64,000 nucleotides of DNA from Microlunatus capsulatus (lineage in GTDB: Bacteria; Actinomycetota; Actinomycetes; Propionibacteriales; Propionibacteriaceae), in assembly GCF_017876495.1 (NCBI RefSeq), contig NZ_JAGIOB010000001.1, positions 310,001-374,000 of the forward strand. The letters run 5' to 3'. Both the position numbers and the translations under genes were made by a program. This document shows positions 16,505-24,517 of the stretch, in pieces. Each line of letters opens with the position of its first letter. The first letter of the stretch is position 1. The notes under the pieces are model-generated. The model worked only from the letters and a program-made list of their open reading frames with translations. It was not told the DNA's origin and did no database searches.

Positions 16505-17041
16505 GTGCCGCCCGAGGTCCTGCTCCGCCCCGTCGTGCTCGCCGACTGGCCGGCCATCCACCACTGGGCCGCGGACGAGCAGGCCTGCCGGTTCCAGGCC
16601 TGGGGGCCGAACACCCCGGAGCAGACGCGGACGTTCACCTCGGCCGCCGTCGCCGCCTGGAGCCGGGTCCCGCAGGACCGCCACGTCTGGGTGGCCGAGC
16701 TGGGGCGGCAGGTGGTGGGACTCGGCGAGCTCACCATCCGCAGCCGGCGCGACCAGCACGGGGAGATCGCCTACGCGGTGGACGTCGACCACTGGCGGCG
16801 CGGCATCGCGACGGCGGTCGCCGTCGAGCTGCTGCGACGGGCCTTCGTCGAGCACGGCCTGCACCGGGTGAGCGCCACGTGCGACCCCCGCAACACGGCG
16901 TCCGCCCGCGTGCTGCAGAAGATCGGCATGACCTACGAGGGCCGTCTCCGCGACACGATCCGGCTCCGGGACGGCTGGCGCGACTCCGAGGTCCGCAGCG
17001 TCCTCGCGTCGGAGTGGGCGGTCTCGCCCCACGCCCCGTGA
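16505..17041 (+). CDS. GNAT N-acetyltransferase (RimJ/RimL type)
   Basis: A 178-aa protein, start GTG 16505. The GNAT elements are VLLRPVVLADWPAIHHW-like at the N-terminus, YAVDVDHWRRGIATAVAVELL carrying the acetyl-CoA loop RRGIAT, and CDPRNTASARVLQKIGMTYEG. Its stop (17039-17041) overlaps the GTG of the following GNAT gene, so the two acetyltransferases form one unit. Targets unknown. Confidence 0.85.
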   Translation: MPPEVLLRPVVLADWPAIHHWAADEQACRFQAWGPNTPEQTRTFTSAAVAAWSRVPQDRHVWVAELGRQVVGLGELTIRSRRDQHGEIAYAVDVDHWRRGIATAVAVELLRRAFVEHGLHRVSATCDPRNTASARVLQKIGMTYEGRLRDTIRLRDGWRDSEVRSVLASEWAVSPHAP

Positions 17042-17792
17042 CCGCGCCGGGACCTCGGCCGGGCCTGACGGTCGAGCCCTTCCACCTCCGTCCGCGACCG
17101 GCCGAGCAGCTCGCGGCCTTGTTCGCCGGCGGCTGGCCGGCGTTCATCGAGGCCGACGCCGAGGCCGCGCGCCACCTGCCGGCCATCCGCGCCACCTTCG
17201 GCCACCTCGAGGTCGCGCTGCTGCAGGACGACGTCCTCGTCGCCGCCGGCTGGGGCGTGCCGCTGGCCTGGGACGGGACCGTCACGACCTCCCGGGCGGC
17301 TACAGCGACGCCCTGGCCCGCGCCGTCCGCGACCACGAGGCCGCCGCCGTCCCCGACACCTTCGTCCTCTGCGCAGCGCAGGTCCGGCCCGACGCCGGCC
17401 GCACCGGTCTCGCCGCGGCCCTGGTCGACGGCCTGCGCGAGACGGCGGAGGCGGCCGGGCTCGCCCGGGTGATCGCTCCCCTGCGCCCCACGGCCAAGCA
17501 CCGCTACCCGCTCACGCCGGTCGAGGACTACGCGCGCTGGACGCGCGACGACGGCAGCGCCTTCGACCCGTGGCTGCGGACCCACCTGCGGATGGGCGGC
17601 CGGCTGCTGGGCACCAGCCCCGCCTCCCAGACCTTCACCGGCACGGTCGACCAGTGGCGGGACTGGAGCGGGCTCGAGCTGCCGGGTGACGGGGCCTACG
17701 TCGTCCCCGACGCGCTGGCCCCGCTGCACGTCGACCGGGCGGTCGACCGCGGGACCTGCGTCGAGCCGGCGATCTGGGTCCGGCACCGCTGA
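17038..17792 (+). pseudogene. GNAT-like acetyltransferase gene broken by a frameshift near 17286
   Basis: GTG 17038 overlaps the preceding GNAT stop (GTGA). The first frame reads plausibly to GVPLAWDGTVT at about 17286, then turns into R/P/S-rich noise. From 17287 the next frame reads DLPGGYSDALARAVRDHE, then VRPDAGRTGLAAALVDGLRETA with an acetyl-CoA-site pattern, and ends WVRHR at 17792. One missing G (ACGGAC to ACGAC) would restore a single protein of about 250 aa. This is either a recent inactivating mutation or a sequencing error. No second start with a ribosome site was seen for the 3' part. Confidence 0.75.
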
Positions 17793-17829
17793 CGCCCGTC
17801 GGCTCGAGGTCGGCCGGCGGGGGTCAGCG
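17787..17829. terminator. Bidirectional hairpin containing both stop codons
   Basis: CGCTGACGCCCGTCGG (17787-17802) pairs with CCGGCGGGGGTCAGCG (17814-17829) in 14 of 16 positions over an 11-base loop. The left arm contains the TGA of the GNAT gene and the right arm the TGA of the convergent membrane-protein gene. Confidence 0.65.
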
Positions 17830-18291
17830 CCGCCGTCGCCGGTAGCCCAGCGCGGGTCCGGCCGCAGCCGCGACGAGGGCGGCGACCACGGCGCAGACGA
17901 CGGCGAACCAGCCGATCCCGCGCACGAGGACCTGAGCGAGCACCAGGACGGCCAGGGCCGCCGTCACGCCGGAACCGGCCCGGGCGAGACGCGGCCGGGG
18001 CCGTCCGCCGTCGGCGAGCAGCATCCAGACCAGGCTGGTCGGCGTCGCGACGACGGCGCCCACCACCGCTCCGGCCGCCGCGGCGACGAGCGCGTCGAAC
18101 GCCCAGGTGGTGGAGGACCGCGTGGTCAGCGCGTCGAGAGCGACCGTCAGGGCACCGAGGACGGCTCCGCCGAGCGCGCCGGCCAGCACCGCCAGCCCGA
18201 GGACCAGGACGCCGTGCCGCAGCACCCGCCCCTCCGTGGCCCCGGGTGCGGCCGGCACCGCGTCCCCCGCGCCCGGCCTGTCAGCGCTCAT
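17824..18291 (-). CDS. Small membrane protein of unknown function
   Basis: A 155-aa protein with four predicted transmembrane segments (about residues 26-50, 65-90, 107-122 and 128-148) and a basic C-terminus (GYRRRRR). Its N-terminus is proline/alanine-rich. ATG 18291 lies inside the last codons of the upstream APH-like kinase gene (11-base overlap), which strongly suggests co-translation. No family recognised. Confidence 0.7.
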   Translation of the reverse strand: MSADRPGAGDAVPAAPGATEGRVLRHGVLVLGLAVLAGALGGAVLGALTVALDALTTRSSTTWAFDALVAAAAGAVVGAVVATPTSLVWMLLADGGRPRPRLARAGSGVTAALAVLVLAQVLVRGIGWFAVVCAVVAALVAAAAGPALGYRRRRR

Positions 18292-19177
18292 CGTGGCCCC
18301 GCAGCTGCTCCAGCAGGTGGGCGCCGACGCCGTGGGCGACGGTCCCGGGCTCGGCGTCGAGCATGAACAGCAGTCCGAGGGCCACCGCCCAGCCCAGCGC
18401 CCGGTCCCACACCGGGTCGTCGAGCGGGTGCCGGGCCGCGGCAGCGGCGCGGAAGGTGGCCCGGTCGTGGGCGTCGAAGGCCAGCCAGCCGACGGCCAGG
18501 TCGGTGGCCGGGTCGCCGCAGCAGAGGTCGCCCCAGTCGATCACCGCCCGCAGGCCGGGTTCGGGTCCGACGTCGGCCAGCACGTTGAGCGGGTGCAGGT
18601 CGCCGTGCAGCCACCGCGGAGGGCCGGCGTGCGCAGGCGTGTCCCGGCACCGGAGCCAGGCGGCGCGGAGCGTCTCGGCGTCGGCGGACGGGACCTGCCG
18701 CAGGCGGTCCTCGACGGTGGCGTCGACGACGGCGAGGGGGATGCCGCGCCACGGGCTCGCCGGGGCGTCGGCCGGGGCGGGGACGTGCAGCGCCGCCACG
18801 AACGCACCCAGCCCGGCGGCCACCCCACCGCGCTCGCCGACCGGGACCTCCGCCAACGGGCGGCCCTCGAACCACGGGCAGACCAGCCAGGTCCACGGGT
18901 AGCCGTGCCCCGGGCCGCCGACGGCCACCGCCGTCGGGACCTCGACCGGCAGCAGGGGCGCGAGCCGGGGCAGCCACCGGGCCTCGTGCTGCACCAGCGG
19001 GGCGGACAGGGCGCGCCGCGGGACCCGGACGCACAGGTCGGCGCCGACGCGGGCGATGACGTTGTCCCACCCGTGGGCGACGACCCGCACCTCGCCCGCC
19101 AGCGCGGGCAGCTGCTCGTGCAGCAGCGCCTCGACCAGGGCGGCGTCGACGGCCACCTCGGCCGGCGGGTTACGCAC
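18281..19177 (-). CDS. Aminoglycoside-phosphotransferase-fold kinase
   Basis: A 298-aa protein of the APH/choline-kinase superfamily. VVAHGWDNVIARVGADLCVRVP is the nucleotide-binding lobe. The catalytic Brenner motif is HGDLHPLNVL, the metal-binding motif AVIDWGDLCCGDPATDLA, with DW and D present. It phosphorylates a hydroxyl on a small molecule; the substrate may be an antibiotic, a sugar or a metabolite. Its start overlaps the end of the upstream membrane protein by 8 bases and its end overlaps the downstream one by 11, giving a tight three-gene operon. Confidence 0.85.
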   Translation of the reverse strand: MRNPPAEVAVDAALVEALLHEQLPALAGEVRVVAHGWDNVIARVGADLCVRVPRRALSAPLVQHEARWLPRLAPLLPVEVPTAVAVGGPGHGYPWTWLVCPWFEGRPLAEVPVGERGGVAAGLGAFVAALHVPAPADAPASPWRGIPLAVVDATVEDRLRQVPSADAETLRAAWLRCRDTPAHAGPPRWLHGDLHPLNVLADVGPEPGLRAVIDWGDLCCGDPATDLAVGWLAFDAHDRATFRAAAAARHPLDDPVWDRALGWAVALGLLFMLDAEPGTVAHGVGAHLLEQLRGHDER

Positions 19178-20105
19178 CGTCTCCTCCGCCGCGACGACGG
19201 AGCACGGGGCCGACGACCAGGCCGACGACGGCGACCAGCACCGCGACCGCGATGGGCGGCAGCGCGAGAGCCGGTGTGGTGAGCGCCGCGCGGAACACCT
19301 CGGCAGCGTAGGCCACCAGCTCGGCGGGGTCGCGGGCCAGCGCCCGGCTGCCGCCGGCGTTGACCAGGCCGGTGGTGAGCGCGGGGACGACCCAGACCAG
19401 CAGGAGGCCGACGACGGCGGCCGCGACCCGGCCCGGCGTCCGCAGCCCGGCCCACGCTACCGCGAGCCCGACCAGCACGGGTGGCACCCACCGCAGCGCC
19501 GTGAGCAGGGCGAGCACGCCGGGCGAGGGGTACCCGGAGCCGGACGGGACGACGAGCCCGCTGAGCCACGGGCCGAGGGCGAGGGCCCCGACGCACAGCC
19601 CGACGACGGCGCCGCCGGGCGGGGCGGTCGCGACCAGGGCCAGGGCGACGGCACCCACCAGCACCGACAGCCCGGCGACCCCGACCAGGGCGAGGAGGTA
19701 CAACGTCGCGGCGAGGCGCTCGGTGAGGCCGGCGTGCACGACCGCGGTGGTCTGGACCACGGCGACCAGCTGGACGAGCAGGAGCCCGGCCGCCACGGCG
19801 AGCACCCCGCCGCGCGGCAGCCGTTCGCGGAGCACCCGGGCGGCGAGCCCGGCGAGGACGGAGCCGGTGACGAGGACGCCGATCAGCAGGACCAGGAGGT
19901 ACTGGTTGAACGGCAGCAGCACGCGCGGCATGTCCTCGGGCCGGGTCTCGACGGCCCACAGGTTCTGCAGCGGCAGCCGCAGCCCGGTCACCAGCCAGGG
20001 CAGCAGGCCGACCCCGGCCGCCGCGATCCCGACGAGCACGCCGAGCCACGCCGGCAGCGGTCGCGGCCGGGGCGGGGGGTCGGCGGTGGGGGTGGTCGCA
20101 GTCAT
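19170..20105 (-). CDS. Polytopic membrane protein of unknown function
   Basis: A 311-aa protein with about eight hydrophobic segments, beginning PAWLGVLVGIAAAGVGLLPW, and a conserved-looking extracytoplasmic part (NLWAVETRPEDMPRVLLPFNQYLL). ATG 20105 is preferred over upstream in-frame codons because the protein starts naturally there (MTATTPTADPP), and GATCGT stands 7 bases upstream as a weak -10. It is first gene of the operon with the APH-like kinase and a second membrane protein. No family recognised. Confidence 0.7.
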   Translation of the reverse strand: MTATTPTADPPPRPRPLPAWLGVLVGIAAAGVGLLPWLVTGLRLPLQNLWAVETRPEDMPRVLLPFNQYLLVLLIGVLVTGSVLAGLAARVLRERLPRGGVLAVAAGLLLVQLVAVVQTTAVVHAGLTERLAATLYLLALVGVAGLSVLVGAVALALVATAPPGGAVVGLCVGALALGPWLSGLVVPSGSGYPSPGVLALLTALRWVPPVLVGLAVAWAGLRTPGRVAAAVVGLLLVWVVPALTTGLVNAGGSRALARDPAELVAYAAEVFRAALTTPALALPPIAVAVLVAVVGLVVGPVLRRRGGGDGA

Positions 20106-20304
20106 CAGCAGGACGATCCGATCGGAGGTGGGGGCGGTCGGGGGACGGCAACCGTCCCGGACGGGACATGTCGGCCATGAGCAGCAGCGGTGGTCCCATG
20201 CTCGCTGACCCCGGACGCGGACCGGGTGCACGACGGCGCAGGTTCCACCCGGGGACGGACGCCCCTCATGCTGCGGCACGACGCGCGCCACCCCGCCTCG
20301 TCCC

Positions 20305-20310
20305 CAGGCT
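20305..20310 (+). promoter_or_regulatory. -10-like CAGGCT for a leaderless membrane-protein transcript
   Basis: CAGGCT ends six bases before ATG 20317. The 211-bp divergent gap upstream shows no other feature except a GATCCGATC palindrome near 20114. Confidence 0.4.
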
Positions 20311-20316
20311 GGTCCC

Positions 20317-20910
20317 ATGACGAACCTCAGCGCCGCAGGACCCCAGGACCACCCCCCGCAGCCCGGGACCGAGAGCCGGGACGCCGCGACGGCTCCCGCC
20401 GGCGAGCTGCTGACCGCAGGACCGCGGCCGGGCCACCCGTCGGGGCGACCCGGAGGAGCGCGACGGCCGTCACCCGGGAACCCCTCGGCCCGGTGGTTGC
20501 TGGCCTTCCCCGCCGTGAGCGCCCTCGTGACGCTGGCGGTGCTGGCCTTCTCGGCCGGGCTGTTCGACCCGGCGACGTGGGCGCCGCCCTGGTCGCGGCC
20601 CGGGGGCGTCGGCGAGGACGCCGTCTTCGAGCTCGTCCTCGTCGGCTACAACCTGCTCCCGCCCCTGGCCCTGGCGGCCCTGGTCCGGGTGGCCGCCCGG
20701 CGGGCGCCGCGCGGGCTCTCGGTCGTCGTGGTGGCCTGCGTGGTGCAGACGGGGCTGATCGTCGTGTCGCTGGTCTCCATGCTGCGGGACGAGAGCTCGA
20801 CCGCGGTCCTGCTCCTGCTGTTCCTGCCGGTGTACATGCTCGTGCTGCTGCTCCCCTTCGTCGGGCTGACCGCGCTCGTCCACCGGCTGCGGAGCCGTCC
20901 GCGACGCTGA
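20317..20910 (+). CDS. Membrane protein of unknown function
   Basis: A 197-aa protein. A long disordered N-terminus (residues 1-58, rich in P, G and A) precedes four predicted membrane helices: WLLAFPAVSALVTLAVLAF, a second near 100-120, VVVACVVQTGLIVVSLVSM, and LLLLFLPVYMLVLLLPFVGL. It ends basic (RLRSRPRR). No conserved family recognised. It is divergent from the APH operon. Confidence 0.65.
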   Translation: MTNLSAAGPQDHPPQPGTESRDAATAPAGELLTAGPRPGHPSGRPGGARRPSPGNPSARWLLAFPAVSALVTLAVLAFSAGLFDPATWAPPWSRPGGVGEDAVFELVLVGYNLLPPLALAALVRVAARRAPRGLSVVVVACVVQTGLIVVSLVSMLRDESSTAVLLLLFLPVYMLVLLLPFVGLTALVHRLRSRPRR

Positions 20911-21004
20911 CGTCCTGAGCGCCGTCGGGTCCGTGCTCGACCCGGACCGGGTACGTGGTCGAGACTGCACCGGTGTGTGCTCTCCTCCTCGTCCGCGAGC
21001 AGTC

Positions 21005-21844
21005 GTGACCGTGACGACCGTGCTGGGGATCGAGGTGCCGCCCGCTCTCGTCGAGCGCTGGCGCGACTGGTTCGCCCCGGCCCTGCAGCCGTTCCCGACG
21101 CGGTTCCTCGGCGGCGGGGGCGCGGGGATCGGGCGCTCGACCGAGCCGGCGCTCAGTGTGCGGGACACGTTCCACGTCTACGACGACCCGAGCTGGACCT
21201 GGCTGGAGCAACCCGAGTTCGAGGCCCTCGACCGGACGACGCGCCGCGCGCTCCTGCGCGGGAGACCCGCGACCGGGCGCGTCAGCGACCTGCCCGCGCC
21301 CGCTCGTGCCCTCGCCGAGGACCATGCGGTGGACTCGCGCATCGTGTGGTGGCCGGGGCTGCTGCGCCGGGTCGGCGACCGGCCGTTGCTGGACTACGTC
21401 GAGCACGGGCTGCCGGCCAGCCGACACGGGGAGGTGCCTCCGGCGGTCTGGGAGCAGGCCCGCGTCCTCCTCCCAGGAGCGGAGGGCCGCGCCGGGACCT
21501 TCCCGGCCGCGTCCGGGCCCAACTGCTTCGGCGCCGTGCTGGCGGCGGTGCAGGACGGCTCCACCGCCGACCGGAGCCAGCGCGAGCCGATCGACCTCTG
21601 GCTCTCCACGCGGACCCGGCCGGTGCGCGGCACCGGTCACGACCACCAACCCGGCGTCGTCCTCGTCTGGCGGAACCGGGAGGGGCAGGCGGAGCACGCC
21701 GCGGTCACCCTCGGCGGCGGCTACGCGTTCAGCAAGCCGTCGCAGGGGTGGTTCAGCCCCTTCATCGTCTGGTCGGTGCGGGAGACCATCGCCGCCTCCC
21801 GCTTCCAAGGCGGCATGCTGAGCAGGCACGCGGTCGTGGCCTGA
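21005..21844 (+). CDS. Hypothetical protein with an NlpC/P60-like Cys-His arrangement
   Basis: A 279-aa protein, start GTG 21005 (VTVTTVLGIEVPPALVERW). No named domain recognised. The C-terminal half has GPNCFGAVLAAVQ, then QPGVVLVW, then EHAAVTLGGGYAFSKPSQGW: a cysteine at a helix start and a histidine on a following strand, as in NlpC/P60 or CHAP cysteine peptidases. No signal peptide was seen, so a cytoplasmic role is likelier than wall hydrolysis. The enzymatic suggestion is inference. The upstream start at 20933 is less likely because its extra residues look non-coding. Confidence 0.6.
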   Translation: MTVTTVLGIEVPPALVERWRDWFAPALQPFPTRFLGGGGAGIGRSTEPALSVRDTFHVYDDPSWTWLEQPEFEALDRTTRRALLRGRPATGRVSDLPAPARALAEDHAVDSRIVWWPGLLRRVGDRPLLDYVEHGLPASRHGEVPPAVWEQARVLLPGAEGRAGTFPAASGPNCFGAVLAAVQDGSTADRSQREPIDLWLSTRTRPVRGTGHDHQPGVVLVWRNREGQAEHAAVTLGGGYAFSKPSQGWFSPFIVWSVRETIAASRFQGGMLSRHAVVA

Positions 21845-21870
21845 GCCGTCGCCGGCTCCACCCGACGAGG

Positions 21871-22620
21871 TCAGCCCGGGACCACCCACAGGTAGACGGC
21901 CAGGGCCACCCCGCACCCGGCGGCGACCCCGCGGACCAGGCCGTGCGGCAGGTGCCGGACCACCACCGGGCCGAGCGCGCTGCCGACCAGCAGCCCGGCG
22001 GCGAGCGGGAGGACGGCGGACCAGCGCACCGGCTCCCCCACCACCAGGACGACGGCGGCGACGACGGAGATGACGCCCAGCAGCAGGTTCTTCAGCGCGT
22101 TGGCCCGGAGCACGGCCTCCTCGACCAGGACCAGCACCGCAGCGAGGAGCATCACCCCGGAGCCGGCGCCGAAGTAGCCGCCGTACACGGCGACGACGCC
22201 GACCACGGCGGGCGGCACCCAGCGCGGGACCGCTCCGCGCCGGACCCGGCGCACCAGCAGCGGCTGCAGCAGCACGGCCACCGCACCGCTCAGGACGAGG
22301 AACGGCACGACGGCCTCGAAGACTCCCGGCGGGGTGACCACGAGCAGGGTCGCCCCGCTCAGCGCACCCGCCGCCGTCGGGAGCAGGAGCCGGGCCAGGG
22401 TGCCCCGGCTGCCGGCCAGCTCCCGGCGCGAGCTGACCGCCGAGCCCGGCCCGATCGCCACCCCGGCCAGCAGGTTGACGACGTTCGCCGCCAGCGGCGG
22501 GACCCCGACGGCGAGCAGCGCCGGGTAGGACACCAGCGAGGAGACCCCGCCCCCGGCGCCGACGACACCGGCCGCGACGCCCGCCAGCACCAGCAGCACC
22601 GCCGACTCCGCTGCGCCCAC
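21871..22620 (-). CDS. TauE/SafE (TSUP) family membrane transporter
   Basis: A 249-aa protein, start GTG 22620, with GAGGCT at 22632-22627 in leaderless position. Two homologous halves of four membrane helices each: GVAAGVVGAGGGVSSLVSYPALL and GYFGAGSGVMLLAAVLVL carry the paired GAGGG/GAGSG motifs of the family, and NALKNLLLGVISVVAA follows the second. The family exports sulfite, sulfoacetate or related anions. The substrate is not determined here and no sulfur genes are adjacent. Confidence 0.85.
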   Translation of the reverse strand: MGAAESAVLLVLAGVAAGVVGAGGGVSSLVSYPALLAVGVPPLAANVVNLLAGVAIGPGSAVSSRRELAGSRGTLARLLLPTAAGALSGATLLVVTPPGVFEAVVPFLVLSGAVAVLLQPLLVRRVRRGAVPRWVPPAVVGVVAVYGGYFGAGSGVMLLAAVLVLVEEAVLRANALKNLLLGVISVVAAVVLVVGEPVRWSAVLPLAAGLLVGSALGPVVVRHLPHGLVRGVAAGCGVALAVYLWVVPG

Positions 22621-22665
22621 CGCGCCAGCCTCACACGGGCCGTGCGGCGCGGCGGGCGCCGGAGC

Positions 22666-23343
22666 TCAGGCGCCGGTCGTCGGCGCGGCTCCCGAGGGGG
22701 GCGCGAAGCCACGGGACGTCAGCTCGTCGAGGACGCGCCGGGCGTTGTCGGCCGGGCTCGTCGTCGTGCTGTCCAGGTGCAGGACCTCCTCGGCCGGGGG
22801 CTGGAACAACTGCGTGCTGAGCCGGTGGCCGCGGTAGCCCTCGGGGTCGGACCCCTTGCGGAGGGCGACCCGGTCGGGGTTGTCGATCCGGCTGACCTGG
22901 ACGTCGACGTCGCAGGTCAGCAGCACGGCCAGGAACAGCGACCCGCGGCGGTGGGCGAGCGCGCGGAGCTGCGCGTACTCCTCGACGGCGGCCGGCTCGT
23001 CCTCGAGCACGTTGGTGAAGACGTAGCTGGTGGACAGCGGGGCGAGGTCCTCGATGACGCCGAGGACGGCGTCCCGGATCGGTCGGACGCGGTCCCAGAT
23101 CCCCCGGGGCAGCGGGGCGACGCCGTCCCAGCGGAACAGCTCGAGGACGGGCCGGTTGATGAGCTGGTTGTCCACCAGGACGCCGTCGAGCAGCGCCGTG
23201 AGGTGCGAGCCGATGGTGCGCTTGCCCATGCCGGGGTAGCCGAGCATCAGCACGACGCAGGTCGGGGACGGCGTCGGACTGGTGGTGGGAGTCGGGCTGG
23301 TGGTGGGAGTGGGGCTGGGGGTGGTGGTCTGCTGCTGGTTCAC
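22666..23343 (-). CDS. P-loop kinase-like protein with a Pro-Thr-rich N-terminus
   Basis: A 225-aa protein from GTG 23343. Residues 6-28 are a TPTTSP repeat encoded by an 18-bp tandem repeat. Walker A GYPGMGKRT follows at about 35-43, then VDNQLINRPVLELFRW, SYVFTNVLEDEP, DVDVQVSRIDNPDR and a C-terminal DSTTTSPADNARRVL typical of small-molecule kinases and zeta-toxin-like folds. Motif order resembles the kinase at 6656-7216. Substrate unknown. Confidence 0.7.
   Translation of the reverse strand: MNQQQTTTPSPTPTTSPTPTTSPTPSPTCVVLMLGYPGMGKRTIGSHLTALLDGVLVDNQLINRPVLELFRWDGVAPLPRGIWDRVRPIRDAVLGVIEDLAPLSTSYVFTNVLEDEPAAVEEYAQLRALAHRRGSLFLAVLLTCDVDVQVSRIDNPDRVALRKGSDPEGYRGHRLSTQLFQPPAEEVLHLDSTTTSPADNARRVLDELTSRGFAPPSGAAPTTGA
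23279..23314. repeat. 18-bp tandem repeat encoding the Pro-Thr-rich N-terminus
   Basis: Two units of CTGGTGGTGGGAGTSGGG at 23279-23296 and 23297-23314, followed by a partial one. The frame is preserved (TPTTSP repeats). Confidence 0.8.
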
Positions 23344-23529
23344 GGGTGGCTCCGGTTCACGACGACGGGGCCGGCGCCCGGACGGGGCCGGCGGGGGCGC
23401 GGGAGCGGCGGGCGTGGGCGCGCCGCTCAGCGGCGGCGGGTGCGCTCAGCGGCCGGGCAGCAGGTCATGCCCGCACTCTAGCCAGGCCGCCCGGCGTCGG
23501 CCGTGCCCGCACCGGGCCGGCCGGACCGG

Positions 23530-23925
23530 TCAGCGCAGGACGAGGGCGATGACGACGGCGACGAGGAAGAGCCCGAGCAGGGTCGTCCCGACGATCCCGA
23601 GCAGGCGAGCCGCCCGCAGCAGCGCGCCGGGCCGGTACCGCCCCGGTGCGGCCGCCACCTCGCGCAGCCCCCGGCGGGCGAGGACCCAGGCCAGCGGGGC
23701 CAGCAGCCCGAGCCCGGACAGCCCGAGCACCCCCAGGACCAGGCTGGTCACGGCGAGCGGGTGCTCCGTCTGGGCCGCGCCGGGACGGCCGTCGGGACCG
23801 CCGACCGGGTCGCGGGAGCGCCGCTGGGAGAGCACGACGACCAGCACGACGACGGCGGCCGGCAGCAGCACGACCAGCACGACCAGCGCGACGACGACCA
23901 GCTCCTCCGGCCCGAGGCCGTTCAC
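23530..23925 (-). CDS. Small membrane protein (DUF4190-like)
   Basis: A 131-aa protein from GTG 23925. It has an N-terminal membrane anchor (VVVALVVLVVLLPAAVVVLV), a short linker with TEHPLAVTSLVLGVLGLSGLG typical of DUF4190-type proteins, and a C-terminal helix (LLGIVGTTLLGLFLVAVVIA). Function unknown. It lies 33 bases downstream of the GNAT stop on the same strand and may be read from the same message. Confidence 0.65.
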   Translation of the reverse strand: MNGLGPEELVVVALVVLVVLLPAAVVVLVVVLSQRRSRDPVGGPDGRPGAAQTEHPLAVTSLVLGVLGLSGLGLLAPLAWVLARRGLREVAAAPGRYRPGALLRAARLLGIVGTTLLGLFLVAVVIALVLR

Positions 23926-23958
23926 CCGTCCCCCCGGACGTCACCGGCGCGCGCCACG

Positions 23959-24432
23959 TCAGAGCCGCCGTTCCAGGCAGACCGAGGTCGCGCTGTCCTG
24001 GTAGGGCGGGAAGCGCGCGACGGGGGTGAACCCGTGGCGGCGGTAGAAGGCCAGCGCCGCCGCCTGGCGGTCGCCCGTCTCCAGCCTGAGCACGCCGAGC
24101 CGGAGCTCCGCCGCCCGCGCCAGCAGCGCCGTCATCAAGCCGTCCGCGACCCCGCGCCCGCGCCACGGGGGGCTGACGAAGAACCGCTTGAGCTCCCCCA
24201 CGCCGTCGGTCTGCGGCTCGAGCCCCGCCACCGCGACGAGGTCGGCCCCGACCCGGGCGCCCACGAGGTGCACGCCGCTGCGCTCGATCTGCTCGACGGA
24301 GTAGCCGAAGGTCTGCTCGGCGCTGTAGCCGCCGGTCGCGAGCTCGGCGGTCAGGGCCGCCAGCAGTTCCTGCACGTCGGGCTCGCGCGCGCTGACCGCT
24401 CCCACCACCCACGCCGCAGACCCGTCGACCAC
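23959..24432 (-). CDS. GNAT N-acetyltransferase
   Basis: Start GTG 24432 gives 157 aa and is supported by TACCGT at 24444-24439, exactly at leaderless distance. An earlier GTG/ATG at 24492 would add an arginine/glycine-rich leader. The GNAT core has GELKRFFVSPPWRGRGVADGL with the acetyl-CoA loop RGRGVA, LRLETGDRQAAALAFYRRHGF, and a final CLERRL strand. It is divergent from the methyltransferase. Substrate unknown. Confidence 0.82.
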   Translation of the reverse strand: MVDGSAAWVVGAVSAREPDVQELLAALTAELATGGYSAEQTFGYSVEQIERSGVHLVGARVGADLVAVAGLEPQTDGVGELKRFFVSPPWRGRGVADGLMTALLARAAELRLGVLRLETGDRQAAALAFYRRHGFTPVARFPPYQDSATSVCLERRL

Positions 24433-24438
24433 CCCCGC

Positions 24439-24444
24439 ACGGTA
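24439..24444 (-). promoter_or_regulatory. -10 element TACCGT for a leaderless GNAT transcript
   Basis: On the minus strand TACCGT (24444-24439) ends six bases before GTG 24432. This supports that start. Confidence 0.5.
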
Positions 24445-24517
24445 GCCGCCCCCGCGCCGGCGTCCGGTCCTAGGCTCGACCCCGGGCGCCACCGGGGCGC
24501 CGGGCGGAGGAGGCGGC

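Noticed and set aside
18281-19177. Aminoglycoside resistance gene
   Set aside because: The fold and motifs are APH-like, but the superfamily includes many metabolic kinases and nothing here shows drug specificity.
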